Source: Clostridia bacterium | GTDB lineage: Bacteria > Bacillota > Clostridia > Oscillospirales > CAG-272 | DNA: 64,000 nt | Direction: 5' to 3' | Assembly (NCBI GenBank): GCA_017621755.1 | Contig: JAGASL010000021.1 | Location: forward strand, 24,743 to 88,742 | Part shown: positions 8,318 through 17,649 of the stretch, in pieces | How the letters are laid out: each line of letters starts with the position of its first letter | How positions within the stretch are numbered: the first letter of the stretch is position 1 | Position numbers and translations under genes: made by a program | The notes under the pieces: model-generated | What the model was told of the DNA's origin: nothing | The model's input: only the letters and a program-made list of their open reading frames with translations | Databases searched by the model: none

Positions 8318-10735
8318 ATGCTGTTTACGCAAAAAGCGCTATCGGCGCTGGAATATGATAAGATCATTGCCATGCTTGCAGAGCGTGCCCTGACAGAAGG
8401 GGCACGTGCGCGTGCGTTGTCGCTTTTGCCAAGCGCCGATTTTGAAACGGTTGTTTTACGACAAAAAAAGACGGCAGATGCCAAGCGCATGCTGGCAAGA
8501 AAGGGGTACCCGCCTTTTTCTGGCGTGGTGGACGTTACCGGCGCGGTAGAGCGTGCCGAAAAAGGCGCCACGCTCTCTACGCGCGAGCTTTTACAGATCG
8601 CCGCGGTGTTGACCACCGCTCGCAGCCTGGCTGATTATCACAGTGATAAGGGTGCAGAAGATGACAACTCGCTCTCTGAGCTGTTTGGCCGGTTAGTTGC
8701 CAATCGCACGTTGGAAACACGCATTTTGCGCGCCATCCCCACGGATGATTTCATCGCCGACGAGGCAAGCCCGGAGCTGGCCGATATTCGCCGCAAGATC
8801 CGCGCGGCAGGGAACCGTGTAAAGGATACCCTGCAAAAATATATCAGCGGCGCCTATGCCAAGTATCTGCAAGAAAACATCGTTACCACGCGTGACGGGC
8901 GCTATGTAGTCCCCGTAAAGGCGGAATATCGCAACGAGATCAAGGGCTTGATCCATGATACCTCCTCCTCCGGCGCCACGGTCTTTGTAGAACCGATGGG
9001 CGTGGTAGAGGCAAATAACGAGCTGCGCCTGCTGGAGAATAAGGAGCAAAAGGAGATCGACCGCATCTTAGCCGAGCTTTCTGCGCAATGCGCCGATTAT
9101 TCTGTTACGATCGTATGCGATTATCAGAACATCACCGAGCTGGCCTTTGCCTTCACCTGTGCCTCGCTTGCTGAGCACATGCGCGCCGAACGCCCCGCGC
9201 TGACCGAAGAGCATATTGTCTCGCTCAAGCGTGCGCGCCATCCGCTGCTTGATAGGGAAAAGGTCGTACCGATCGACGTTTGCTTGGGTGGCGACTATCA
9301 AACGATTGTCATTACCGGCCCCAATACCGGCGGTAAGACGGTATCCTTAAAAACGCTTGGCCTGTTTGCTTTGATGGTGCAGGCCGGCTTGCAGATCCCC
9401 GCCGCTGAAACCTCTAAAATGGGGGTCTTTTCCGAGATCCTGGTGGATATCGGCGATGAGCAGAGCATCGAGCAGTCGCTTTCTACGTTCTCGGCTCATA
9501 TGGTCAACATCGTTTCTATTTTAGAAGAAGTAAGCGATCGTTCCTTGGTGCTGTTTGACGAGCTTGGTGCCGGCACCGACCCGGTAGAAGGCGCCGCATT
9601 AGCAAACGCCATCTTGGAAACGACCAAGCAAGCAGGGGCGTTGACTGCTGCCACTACGCACTATGCCGAGCTGAAGGCCTATGCGTTAGAGACCGAGGGG
9701 GTGCAGAACGCTTCCTGCGAATTTGATGTAGAGACGCTGCGGCCTACCTATCGGCTGATCGTCGGCACTCCCGGCAAATCGAACGCCTTTGCTATTTCCG
9801 CCAAGCTGGGGCTGGACTCCTCTATTATCGAAGCGGCTAGCCGTTTGGTCTCCGGCAGTAGCAAGCGCTTTGAAAATGTAATAGAAAAATTAGAGCAGAG
9901 CCGCATCGAGATGGAAAAGAGCCGTCAAGAGGCCGCCCGTCTGCGTGCGGAATATGCTGTATTCAAGGAAAACGCCGAGCGCAAGCTACAGGAAAAACTA
10001 GATGCTTCCGAAAAGGAAATAGAAAAGCAAAAGGATAAAGCAAGGCAGATCTTAGAGAGCGCTCGCGCCACCAGCGATTTTGTACTAAAGCAGCTGGATG
10101 AGGTTAAGAAAAAGCAAGAAAGCCGCAGCTTTGCGCGAGATCTGGCTGATGCGCGCCGTTCTATGCGTGCCCGCATGCAAGAAACCTCAGATGAGATCTA
10201 CGCAGCAGACGAGGATGCTTTTTCGGATCCGGATTATCAGCTGCCGCGCCCACTGCGCGTTGGCGACCGTGTCTTTTTAATGGGCTTTGGCCAAGAAGGT
10301 ATTGTTCAAGAATTACCCGATAAGGCTGGAAACGTCAGCGTGCGCGCCGGTATTCTTTCCGCCAAGCTTCCCATTGCGCGACTACGCTTAATCGAAGAGG
10401 GGCATCCCCCTGTTGGCGCTAAGAAACAAGAGAAAAAACAGGTCTCCTCGCAGCGCGGCAAGCAAAAGCGTGAGATCACCCCTATACGAGAATTTAAGCA
10501 GGAGATCGACGTTCGCGGCATGATTGGCGATGATGCCTGGGAGGCAGTAGACAAATATTTGGATGAAGCCGTTCTTGCCGGTATTCAATCACTTCGCATC
10601 ATTCACGGCAAAGGAACCGGCGCCCTTCGAACGGCCCTGCAGAATGATCTGCACCACGATCCGCGTGTACGCTCGTATCGAAACGGCGCCTACGGCGAAG
10701 GGGATCTTGGTGTTACCGTTGTCGAGCTGAAATAA
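8318..10735 (+). CDS. mutS2: endonuclease MutS2
   Basis: An 805-residue MutS2 of full family length. The Walker A motif GPNTGGKT lies at residues 334-341, followed by IGDEQSIEQSLSTFS and the Walker B FDELGAGTDP. A long coiled coil covers about residues 500-620. A C-terminal Smr nuclease domain (about 727-805) has DVRGM and IHGKGTGALR. MutS2 is linked to control of recombination and to rescue of collided ribosomes, not to classical mismatch repair. The ATG has an AGGAGAAG site. It is the last gene of the yqfC operon and is followed by a clear terminator. Confidence 0.96.
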   Translation: MLFTQKALSALEYDKIIAMLAERALTEGARARALSLLPSADFETVVLRQKKTADAKRMLARKGYPPFSGVVDVTGAVERAEKGATLSTRELLQIAAVLTTARSLADYHSDKGAEDDNSLSELFGRLVANRTLETRILRAIPTDDFIADEASPELADIRRKIRAAGNRVKDTLQKYISGAYAKYLQENIVTTRDGRYVVPVKAEYRNEIKGLIHDTSSSGATVFVEPMGVVEANNELRLLENKEQKEIDRILAELSAQCADYSVTIVCDYQNITELAFAFTCASLAEHMRAERPALTEEHIVSLKRARHPLLDREKVVPIDVCLGGDYQTIVITGPNTGGKTVSLKTLGLFALMVQAGLQIPAAETSKMGVFSEILVDIGDEQSIEQSLSTFSAHMVNIVSILEEVSDRSLVLFDELGAGTDPVEGAALANAILETTKQAGALTAATTHYAELKAYALETEGVQNASCEFDVETLRPTYRLIVGTPGKSNAFAISAKLGLDSSIIEAASRLVSGSSKRFENVIEKLEQSRIEMEKSRQEAARLRAEYAVFKENAERKLQEKLDASEKEIEKQKDKARQILESARATSDFVLKQLDEVKKKQESRSFARDLADARRSMRARMQETSDEIYAADEDAFSDPDYQLPRPLRVGDRVFLMGFGQEGIVQELPDKAGNVSVRAGILSAKLPIARLRLIEEGHPPVGAKKQEKKQVSSQRGKQKREITPIREFKQEIDVRGMIGDDAWEAVDKYLDEAVLAGIQSLRIIHGKGTGALRTALQNDLHHDPRVRSYRNGAYGEGDLGVTVVELK

Positions 10736-10748
10736 CATTTTTCACAAC

Positions 10749-10774
10749 AAAAAAGCGCCGCATGGCGCTTTTTT
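10749..10774. terminator. terminator after mutS2
   Basis: An 11-bp stem (AAAAAAGCGCC / GGCGCTTTTTT) with a GCAT loop and a T-run lies 13 bases after the mutS2 stop. Confidence 0.92.
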
Positions 10775-10851
10775 GCTATTACCACGTAACCCTTTCTTTT
10801 CCAATTTTGTGTATTAGGGTGAAGGGCCTTTCAACTACAGGAGGTGACGTG

Positions 10852-11409
10852 ATGGATGACGTAAAAATCGTAGAGCTATATTGGGCGCGCTCAGAATCTG
10901 CGATCAAGGAAACTGAAATAAAATACGGCAAATATTGTCATGCCATAGCGTTTTCTATTCTGCATTCAAAGCCGGATGCAGAGGAATGCGTGAACGATGC
11001 TTACCTGAAAGCGTGGGAAAGCATCCCGCCGCACAGGCCGTCACGCCTGGCCACCTTTTTAGGAAAGCTGACCAGAAATATTTCTATCAATCGCTACGTG
11101 TACGAGCATGCGCAAAAGCGCCATGCCGCCACGGAGATGATCTTTGATGAAATGGCAGAATGTATCCCCGATCCCGCCACCGAAGCACCGCTGTCTGACG
11201 AGATCGCCTTGAAATCTGCCATCAACGGTTTTTTAAGCACCTTAACACCGAAAACACGCAAGATCTTTGTGCAGCGCTATTGGTATATGCGCACGGTCAG
11301 GGAGATCGCATTTGATCTGCACCTAACGGAAAGCGCCGTAAAGGTCAGCCTGCATCGCACAAGAAACGAAATGAAGCTGTATTTGAAGAAGGAGGGAATT
11401 GTGATATGA
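10852..11409 (+). CDS. sigma-70 family RNA polymerase sigma factor (ECF-like)
   Basis: A 185-residue protein with sigma region 2 (about residues 10-75; SKPDAEECVNDAYLKAWESIPP) and region 4 (about 115-180; LTPKTRKIFVQRYWYMRTVREIA, then LTESAVKVSLHRTRNEMK). I chose the ATG at 10852, six bases after AGGAGGTG; a GTG directly before it and an upstream ATG at 10762 inside the terminator are less likely. It overlaps the next gene as ATGA. That gene encodes a membrane-anchored beta-propeller protein, so the pair looks like a sigma factor with its own membrane partner. The target regulon is unknown. Confidence 0.88.
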   Translation: MDDVKIVELYWARSESAIKETEIKYGKYCHAIAFSILHSKPDAEECVNDAYLKAWESIPPHRPSRLATFLGKLTRNISINRYVYEHAQKRHAATEMIFDEMAECIPDPATEAPLSDEIALKSAINGFLSTLTPKTRKIFVQRYWYMRTVREIAFDLHLTESAVKVSLHRTRNEMKLYLKKEGIVI

Positions 11410-13283
11410 AAAAAAGAAAAATGGTTGAATCCATGAACCTGATCGATGATGCCTATATAGAAGAAGCTGCCCCCGGGAATGGGGAAAGAAGGTGGCGTGC
11501 CGTGCGGCGCTATATCGCCCTGGCCGCATGCCTTTGCTTGATGGTTACTTCTGCCGCGCTGTGGCTGTTTTTGCCCTATGATAAATCCGCGCCGGACGTT
11601 TCGCGGTATGCGGATAGCGAATACTATCCGTTAATTCAAGAACTGAATGCCGTTACCTATTTACCCCCCACGGCAGACAACAATTTTGATGCGTATTTTT
11701 CCGGCATACTGGACGATATGTTTTCAGGTGAGGGGTCAGATGCACCAACTGGTGGCGACATGTCGCCCGCAGCTCCTCCTGCGAGCTACGAGGAGGTGAC
11801 AGACAATCAAGTGCCCGGCGTGATCGAGGCAGATCTGCTCAAGCGTAGTGACAGCCATCTTTTTTACCTCAGCGGCAGCTGGCTAAGGGCCTATTCTATC
11901 AAGGGCGAGGATTCCCGACAGGTTGGCAGCTTTTCAGTCGAAGACAAGCGTGAAATGAAATATAGCTATACAAGCGATTGGGAAATGTATCTTTCGGCAG
12001 ATTGCCAAACCGTATTGATCGTGGCACCGTATACGGCAACGGACAATCGCGCGAAAACCGCAGTGATCGCGCTGGATGTTTCTGACCCTGCGCACATTCG
12101 AGAAAGCCGCCGCATTACGATCGATGGTAGCTACCATTCCTCTCGCTTGGTGAATGGCGAGCTTTTGGTATTCAGCGAGTTTTGGGTGGCCAACAATCCG
12201 AATTTTTCTGACGAACGCTCGTTCGTGCCACAGATCGATACTGGCAGCGGCGAGCAGAGCATACCGATTGATGGCATTGTGTATCCAGAAAGACTGGAAT
12301 CCTCGCGGTATATGGTTGCTTGTAAGATAGCAGAGAAGGAGCTTACCTTGCTTGACAGCATGGCGTTTCTTTCCTATTCCGACGTGCTTTACGTATCAGC
12401 CGAGCACGTCTATGCCACGCGCGCCTATACCGAAACCATCGAGAAAAATGGTCTTTTCTATACGCAGGAAATGACAGAGATCGCCTGTGTTTCCTACGGC
12501 GAAGAGAAATTCGAGCGGCTGGGAACGGTCTCTGTTGCGGGCAAGGTGCTCAATCAATACAGCATGGATGCCTATAACGGTATTTTGCGTGTGGTGACGA
12601 CTACCGATCTATTTGTATTTGCGCGTGATCCCGATGTGGGATCACCGGTCATCGAGCGCAAGCAAAGCGCCGATCTATACTGCATCGATCTGGCCACCTG
12701 GCAGACTGTAGCAGCGGTTACCGGTTTTGCCCCGGATGGTGAATCGGTACAATCGGTTCGCTTTGATCGGGATGCCGCCTACGTTTGTACCGCCATCATA
12801 CAGTCCAGACCAATCGACCCGGTTTTCTTCTTTGATCTGCGTGATCTTGATCACATCACCTATAAGGATACCGGCACCATCGAGGGCTATTCACATGCAC
12901 TCGTCAACTTTGCCGATGGCTTTTTGCTCGGCATCGGCGTTGGTGATTTTTGGAGCACCTTTAAGATTGAGGTGTATGAGGAAAGTGATACGGGCGTTGC
13001 CTCCCTCTGTGAATATGTGGTAGGAAACGCAGATTTTTCTACGGACTATAAGGCCTATTATATCGACCGTGCCAATCAGCTGATCGGCTTTGGTGTTACC
13101 ACCAACGATTATGAGGCTGGTGAGGGAAGTCGCTATATCCTGCTCCACTTTGATGGATATGAGCTGCATGAGCTGGTAGATATACCACTCTCCGGCCCGA
13201 ATGACAATAAGCGCGGCGTATATATAGATGGCTATTTGTATGCGCTGGCATTAAATGATTTTCAAGTTGTCTTTGTTGGTTAA
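11406..13283 (+). CDS. membrane-anchored beta-propeller domain protein (possible sigma regulator)
   Basis: A 625-residue protein. About 35 basic cytoplasmic residues precede one membrane segment at about 36-57 (YIALAACLCLMVTSAALWLFLP). A large extracytoplasmic part follows that resembles the Beta_propel family, with repeated strands such as DVSDPAHIRESRRITIDG and FDLRDLDHITYKDTGTIEGY. It overlaps the upstream sigma gene as ATGA. The layout (short cytoplasmic tail, one membrane helix, large outside sensor, coupling to a sigma gene) suggests an anti-sigma or sensor role; this is inference, and no zinc anti-sigma motif is seen in the tail. A transcription terminator follows directly. Confidence 0.82.
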   Translation: MKKRKMVESMNLIDDAYIEEAAPGNGERRWRAVRRYIALAACLCLMVTSAALWLFLPYDKSAPDVSRYADSEYYPLIQELNAVTYLPPTADNNFDAYFSGILDDMFSGEGSDAPTGGDMSPAAPPASYEEVTDNQVPGVIEADLLKRSDSHLFYLSGSWLRAYSIKGEDSRQVGSFSVEDKREMKYSYTSDWEMYLSADCQTVLIVAPYTATDNRAKTAVIALDVSDPAHIRESRRITIDGSYHSSRLVNGELLVFSEFWVANNPNFSDERSFVPQIDTGSGEQSIPIDGIVYPERLESSRYMVACKIAEKELTLLDSMAFLSYSDVLYVSAEHVYATRAYTETIEKNGLFYTQEMTEIACVSYGEEKFERLGTVSVAGKVLNQYSMDAYNGILRVVTTTDLFVFARDPDVGSPVIERKQSADLYCIDLATWQTVAAVTGFAPDGESVQSVRFDRDAAYVCTAIIQSRPIDPVFFFDLRDLDHITYKDTGTIEGYSHALVNFADGFLLGIGVGDFWSTFKIEVYEESDTGVASLCEYVVGNADFSTDYKAYYIDRANQLIGFGVTTNDYEAGEGSRYILLHFDGYELHELVDIPLSGPNDNKRGVYIDGYLYALALNDFQVVFVG

Positions 13284-13285
13284 TA

Positions 13286-13328
13286 AAAACAAGGTGCATC
13301 CGCCGTTCTGGAAGATGCACCTTGTTTT
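13286..13328. terminator. bidirectional terminator between beta-propeller gene and acetyltransferase-like gene
   Basis: A 15-bp inverted repeat (AAAACAAGGTGCATC / GATGCACCTTGTTTT) with a 13-base loop and A/T-runs on both sides sits between convergent genes. Confidence 0.92.
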
Positions 13329-13710
13329 ATTTTTCACCACAGCCGCCAAACATATGCGTCATGTCGGCCCACAGCTTGCCTTCGTCATTGCGGCGAAAGC
13401 CGATTGCTGTGATAATTCTTGCATCAGCCGCATCCTCGGCGCAATAGGCCTGGTGAATGCCGCACAGATCAATAAAATTCAGCATGGCACGCCCCATCAA
13501 AAACAGGGCTTCAAAATCATCAAGATCCTTGATCAGGGAAATGCTTTTGATGTAGCCGGCGCCCTCCAGCATGGTAAACTGGGCTACGCCGATAAATTTG
13601 CCATTGTCCTTTGCAGAATAGGCCATACACTCTGCATCGTATGCCACGCCGCATTGTGCGCAGTAGGCCTGTTGCTCTTCTTTGCTTTGTATGGGTTTGA
13701 TTTCCAGCAT
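13327..13710 (-). CDS. small GNAT-like protein, function unknown
   Basis: A 127-residue protein when started at the ATG at 13710, which has AAAGGA upstream and lies just after the rluB stop. An earlier in-frame ATG would overlap rluB by about 30 bases. The pattern suggests a small GNAT fold: the beta strands GKFIGVAQFTMLEG and GYIKSISLI precede an ALFLMGRAMLNFIDLCGI helix, and ITAIGFRRNDEGKLWADM forms the end. A canonical acetyl-CoA loop (Q/RxxGxG/A) is not obvious, so activity is uncertain. It is the last gene of the minus-strand cluster. Confidence 0.7.
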   Translation of the reverse strand: MLEIKPIQSKEEQQAYCAQCGVAYDAECMAYSAKDNGKFIGVAQFTMLEGAGYIKSISLIKDLDDFEALFLMGRAMLNFIDLCGIHQAYCAEDAADARIITAIGFRRNDEGKLWADMTHMFGGCGEK

Positions 13711-13711
13711 G

Positions 13712-14437
13712 TCAGTCCTTTGTGCTCCTATACAGATATTCAACCTCTTCCGGCTCTAAATGTCTCCATTTTCCTACGGAAAGGCCGTTTAATTTCAACT
13801 GGCCGATCGCCACGCGAGAAAGGCGGCGAATGGTAATGCCGGCTGCATCACACATCTTTCTGATCTGGCGATTTCGCCCCTCATAGAGAGACATATGCAG
13901 CACTGTATCCTCTTCCTCCGGCGAAACCTTGACGTCTACCGGCTGGATCTCATATCCGTCAATCACCATGGGGGAGGAAAGCTTCGTGATCTGCTCCTCG
14001 GTCGGATGGCCGTCTACCTTTACACGGTAGATCTTGGGAATGCTGTGCTTGGGATGTGTCAGGCGATTGGTAAGCTTGCCATCATCGGTTAACAGCAACA
14101 GCCCTTCCGATACGCGGTCTAACCGGCCAATGGGGTATACGCGGGCGTTTAGCCCCTCCAGCAGATCGGTCACACAGCGGCGGCCCTGCGGGTCGCTCAT
14201 AGAGGTGATATAGCCACGCGGCTTGTTCAACATAATATAAGTGTATTGCTTGTGGTGCTGCGCTTGCACGCGCTTTCCTTGATACGTAACCGTATCGCGC
14301 GATGGATCAACCTTGTCGCCCACCTTGGCCGTTACGCCGTTCACAGCAATATCACCGGCTGCCAGCGCCGCTTCGCAAGCGCGGCGAGACATGATACCAT
14401 TGTCTGAAAAAAACTTTTGAAGTCTGATCTTTTCCAT
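13712..14437 (-). CDS. rluB: rRNA pseudouridine synthase RluB-like
   Basis: A 241-residue RsuA/RluB-family enzyme. An S4 RNA-binding domain covers about residues 1-60 (RLQKFFSDNGIMSRRACE). The catalytic domain has NKPRGYITSMSDPQGRRCVTDLL and GRLDRVSEGLLLLTDDG, in which the Asp of GRLD is the catalytic residue, and then EGRNRQIRKMC. RluB modifies 23S rRNA near the peptidyl transferase centre, the best guess here because of its place after the dacB-type gene, as in B. subtilis. Only 2 bases separate it from that gene. Confidence 0.9.
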   Translation of the reverse strand: MEKIRLQKFFSDNGIMSRRACEAALAAGDIAVNGVTAKVGDKVDPSRDTVTYQGKRVQAQHHKQYTYIMLNKPRGYITSMSDPQGRRCVTDLLEGLNARVYPIGRLDRVSEGLLLLTDDGKLTNRLTHPKHSIPKIYRVKVDGHPTEEQITKLSSPMVIDGYEIQPVDVKVSPEEEDTVLHMSLYEGRNRQIRKMCDAAGITIRRLSRVAIGQLKLNGLSVGKWRHLEPEEVEYLYRSTKD

Positions 14438-14439
14438 GT

Positions 14440-15567
14440 TTACCTATTCCAAATGCTTTTAATTTTATCCCAAAGGTTTTCGTGTACGGGTACTTTTTCA
14501 ACGGCATGCTCGGCAAGCAGGGGGAGCGTTGCTATCGTTTCTCCATCCTTTGTATAGCGAACAACACCTAAAACGTCACCGCGCCGTATCGGTGCGGCAG
14601 CAAAACGGTTCATTTCCAGCTGGGCTTTGATTTCTTTGTCATCCTTTTCTACCACAACAGTAGGCGATGACCGTGCAGAAACCGAGACGGTTGGCAGAGC
14701 TCCACCAATAACGGGAAGGGAAAATGTGGTTCCTTGGCAATCGTTCAAAATGCGCCCCTCGTAGCGAGAAAAGCCGTAATCCAGCATGGCGGTATGATCG
14801 CGCCAGTCGTCCGGCGCATCCAGCGTAACGGCAATAAGCAGCATGCCGTCTCGCTCTGCCGCACTGACAAGGCAACGCCCGCTGATCTTGGTAAAGCCGG
14901 TCTTAACACCTACGCAGTCATCATAGCTGCGCAGCAGCTTGTTGTGGTTAGAAAGGGAACGCGGCTTGCTACCGTCTGCGGCGCAAATGATCTTGTTCTT
15001 GGTTGAAACGATGCGGTAGAACGCTTCGTTTTCCATGGCGGCTGCCGTGATCCTGGCTAAATCATATGCCGTTGTATAGTGCTGTGGGTCAGCCAAGCCG
15101 TGCGGATTAGTAAAATGCGTGTCACGCAGGCCTAAGGTCTGTGCGCGGGTGTTCATCAGCGAGGCAAACTCGTCAATGCTACCGGCCACGTGAATGGCAA
15201 TGGCAGCTGCCGCATCGTTGGCGCTTTCAAGAAGCAGGGCGTAGAGCAGATTTTCCATCGTCTGCACCTCACCTGCCTGCAAATAAATTGAGGATCCTTC
15301 AATTCCGGCAGCCTCGGGGGAGACGGTGACTGCTTCCTCAGGCCTGCTATTTTCCAGCGCAACAAGCGCGGTCATGATCTTAGTGGTGCTGGCCATCGGA
15401 TGACGGCGGTTTGCGTTTTTATCATATATCAGATGGTCTAAGGCCGGCAGATAAACGCAAGCGCACTCTCCAGAAACAGATGGATATTCCGCGGCAGATA
15501 CAGAAAACGCCGGCAACAGCATAAACAGCCCTAAAGCAAAAGCTAAAAAACGTATTAAGCGTGGCAA
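14440..15567 (-). CDS. D-alanyl-D-alanine carboxypeptidase (S11; DacB-like)
   Basis: A serine DD-carboxypeptidase that trims peptidoglycan stem peptides. A signal peptide (LIRFLAFALGLFMLLPAFSVSA) is followed by the active-site motif STTK (Ser near residue 60), SAN in LESANDAAAA, and KTG in GVKTGFTK. A C-terminal PBP5-like beta domain follows. Its neighbours ytfJ and rluB suggest a role in spore-cortex modification, as for B. subtilis dacB; this is inferred. I prefer the TTG at 15567, which has AGAGGAAG seven bases upstream. A GTG at 15585 would add six residues but has no ribosome binding site. Confidence 0.9.
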   Translation of the reverse strand: MPRLIRFLAFALGLFMLLPAFSVSAAEYPSVSGECACVYLPALDHLIYDKNANRRHPMASTTKIMTALVALENSRPEEAVTVSPEAAGIEGSSIYLQAGEVQTMENLLYALLLESANDAAAAIAIHVAGSIDEFASLMNTRAQTLGLRDTHFTNPHGLADPQHYTTAYDLARITAAAMENEAFYRIVSTKNKIICAADGSKPRSLSNHNKLLRSYDDCVGVKTGFTKISGRCLVSAAERDGMLLIAVTLDAPDDWRDHTAMLDYGFSRYEGRILNDCQGTTFSLPVIGGALPTVSVSARSSPTVVVEKDDKEIKAQLEMNRFAAAPIRRGDVLGVVRYTKDGETIATLPLLAEHAVEKVPVHENLWDKIKSIWNR

Positions 15568-15653
15568 GGGTACTCTTCCTCTCACTTTTTTTGCATTATT
15601 GTACGCGAAAGAAAGGATTTGTACACCTAAAAAATACAGGTAATGATGGTAGC

Positions 15654-16136
15654 TTATTCTGCAGAAGGCTCCTTGCTGACCTCTTCAATGATCTCCTCAG
15701 CAGGGGCCTCGGCTTCCTTTTTCTTCTTTTTATCAGAGCTGAATACGCGTTTGATGCGCTCTAAAAGGTCAGGGGAACGCTCGATAAACGCAGTAACCTT
15801 ATCTACGGTATCAACCGCACCGGCAGAATTGGCTGGGCCGGTGATCGGCAGCAGCTGAATATTGCCATCCGGCGCAATGATCAAAAAGGCAACAGGGGCA
15901 ACGGTAATACCCGTTCCGCCACCACCGCCAAAGTTTTGCTTGCTATGCTCGGCGGCCTTTTTACCATTATAATCAATGCCGCCGGAGGCAAAGCCCATAG
16001 AAATTTTAGAAACGGGAATGACCGTTGTGCCGCCTGGGGTAGTGATCGGATTGCCGATCACCGTTTCACCGTCGGCCAGTGCCTTAATCTTTTCAAGAGA
16101 CGTGCCAATAATGTCGTTGAGTTTGCTTTCTGCCAT
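15654..16136 (-). CDS. ytfJ: GerW family sporulation protein YtfJ
   Basis: A 160-residue protein with the YtfJ pattern: a helical N-terminus (LNDIIGTSLEKIKALADGETVIGNPI), a TTVIPVSKISMGFASGG beta core, a glycine-rich loop (FGGGGGTG) and VAPVAFLIIAPDGNIQLLPI. The C-terminus is charged and Glu/Lys rich. In B. subtilis the homologue GerW is a forespore protein needed for normal germination. It lies between a DUF2953 membrane protein and the dacB-type gene, an arrangement common in Clostridia. The ATG follows AAGGAGGAAAAA. Confidence 0.92.
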   Translation of the reverse strand: MAESKLNDIIGTSLEKIKALADGETVIGNPITTPGGTTVIPVSKISMGFASGGIDYNGKKAAEHSKQNFGGGGGTGITVAPVAFLIIAPDGNIQLLPITGPANSAGAVDTVDKVTAFIERSPDLLERIKRVFSSDKKKKKEAEAPAEEIIEEVSKEPSAE

Positions 16137-16148
16137 GGTTTTTCCTCC

Positions 16149-16796
16149 TTATTTTGAAAGGGAATTTTGCCTGCGCATACTGCCAAGCAGATAATGATAA
16201 AAGAAGCGAATGCCTATATCAATGATTTCATATACGCGTAACGAGAAGAGAAGCTTGCATGAGACCTTGCTTTTTTCAGCTAAAAAATCCGGCTCGACCC
16301 GCACGTCTGCGTGGTAGCTGTGGTGCAGGTTGGTGTGGTTGCTTAAAATTTCCATCACGTATGCCACCGCTTGGCTTACAATGCCGGTTGCAATCGCGGT
16401 CTGTGCGGCATCCCCCGTGGCTACGGTAACGTGCAGCCGCGCCACGTCAATGCGGAAATGATGTAGAATGCGTTTATATAGCCGTGAAAACAAATACTGA
16501 TATAATCGCATGCTCTCCTTGAGCGGCCGCTTCTTTTTTGCGCTTGCCTTTACTTGCGGCTTCGGCTTGCGTTGGGATTCTTTTTTTCGTTGTGCAAGAA
16601 GCCGCTTGCGATAGCGGCGGTAGGTGTAGCGGCGAAGAGAAACGCGTTTCTTGCGTGGATACAGGGTAAAGCGAAAAAACAAGATCTGAAGCTTGGCAGA
16701 TACCTCTTCCGTATACGATAGCACAATGCGGATGCGTAGCAGGGCAAGTGCGATCAGCACGCACAAAACCGCCGCGGCGATATACCAGCCTGTCAT
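16149..16796 (-). CDS. DUF2953 domain-containing membrane protein
   Basis: A 215-residue protein with an N-terminal membrane segment (WYIAAAVLCVLIALALLRIRIVLSY). A very basic middle (about 50-100, rich in Arg/Lys) follows, and then the conserved DUF2953 region (RIDVARLHVTVATGDAAQTAIATGIV split over a helix and strand). In spore formers this family is the regular neighbour of ytfJ and is thought to act in sporulation; its function is unknown. It ends 12 bases before ytfJ, so the two are one transcription unit. Confidence 0.82.
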   Translation of the reverse strand: MTGWYIAAAVLCVLIALALLRIRIVLSYTEEVSAKLQILFFRFTLYPRKKRVSLRRYTYRRYRKRLLAQRKKESQRKPKPQVKASAKKKRPLKESMRLYQYLFSRLYKRILHHFRIDVARLHVTVATGDAAQTAIATGIVSQAVAYVMEILSNHTNLHHSYHADVRVEPDFLAEKSKVSCKLLFSLRVYEIIDIGIRFFYHYLLGSMRRQNSLSK

Positions 16797-16833
16797 AGCA
16801 TCCCCCTCCGTTCTGCCGTGGTTTATCTACCCG

Positions 16834-17649
16834 TTATTCTGTCACTTCCGGCGTTTCACCAATGGCGGCCGCCGTTGGATCGGGCTGACGTTCTTCATCG
16901 TCCGCATCATCCATAGCGGCGCTGGTATCAATCGTTAACTGATTTTCATCGGTATCGATCTCCATTTGCATCTGCTTGCCAAGCTTGGCGAGCAGCTCTG
17001 CTGCCTCATCTGAGGAAACACCCGGTAGATCGGCAATCGAAGAAAGGCCGAAGCAACGCAAAAAGTCCGGCGTTGTACCGTATAGCATCGGCCTGCCGGG
17101 GGCATCTAAGCGCCCCTTGGATTCGATCAAGCCACGCTCAAGCAGCGAACCGACAGCATAGCTGGAATCGACCCCACGCACCGTATCTACGTAAGAGCGG
17201 GTAACCGGCTGATTGTAGGCAATGATAGCCAGTGTTTCGATCGAGAAATTAGAAAGATTGCCGTTATGCCGTATGCCAAGCGCCTCGCGGATAAAGGGAA
17301 GATATTGCTGCTTGGTGCAAAGCTGGCAGCAATCGTCAAAGGTAAGCATCATGACACCGCGCGGCAGATCCGATTCGTTATACCGGCAGGCGTAGGAATA
17401 CACGATCTGCTTGGTTTTGGCAAGGGGCAGATCAAGCACGCGTGCCAGCACCGTGTATGGCACGGCATGTCCGGCCGCAAATACGATGGCCTCGATCGCC
17501 TCGCCGGTCTCGGCGGGGAAGTCAATGATCTGCATCGGCTCAAGCGGCCTTTTGTTTTTCATGCCCTTTGGGCCTTTTTTTACGATTTCTTCGGTCGCCT
17601 CGGTCTCCTTTGCGACCTCTTCCTGATTATTGATCGTCTGTTCTGTCAT
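16834..17649 (-). CDS. scpB: segregation and condensation protein B
   Basis: About 271 residues. The double winged-helix core holds EAIEAIVFAAGHAVP near residue 50, FSIETLAIIAYNQPVTRSYVDTVRGVDS near 140-165, and LLERGLIESKGRLDAPGRPMLYGTT near 170-195. An acidic N-terminal tail of about 40 residues and an acidic C-terminal tail extend beyond the core. ScpB dimers bind ScpA to form the kleisin complex with SMC, which is encoded at 31421-35035. The gene overlaps the scpA end by about 20 bases. The start could be the ATG at 17649 or a TTG at 17658. Confidence 0.93.
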   Translation of the reverse strand: MTEQTINNQEEVAKETEATEEIVKKGPKGMKNKRPLEPMQIIDFPAETGEAIEAIVFAAGHAVPYTVLARVLDLPLAKTKQIVYSYACRYNESDLPRGVMMLTFDDCCQLCTKQQYLPFIREALGIRHNGNLSNFSIETLAIIAYNQPVTRSYVDTVRGVDSSYAVGSLLERGLIESKGRLDAPGRPMLYGTTPDFLRCFGLSSIADLPGVSSDEAAELLAKLGKQMQMEIDTDENQLTIDTSAAMDDADDEERQPDPTAAAIGETPEVTE

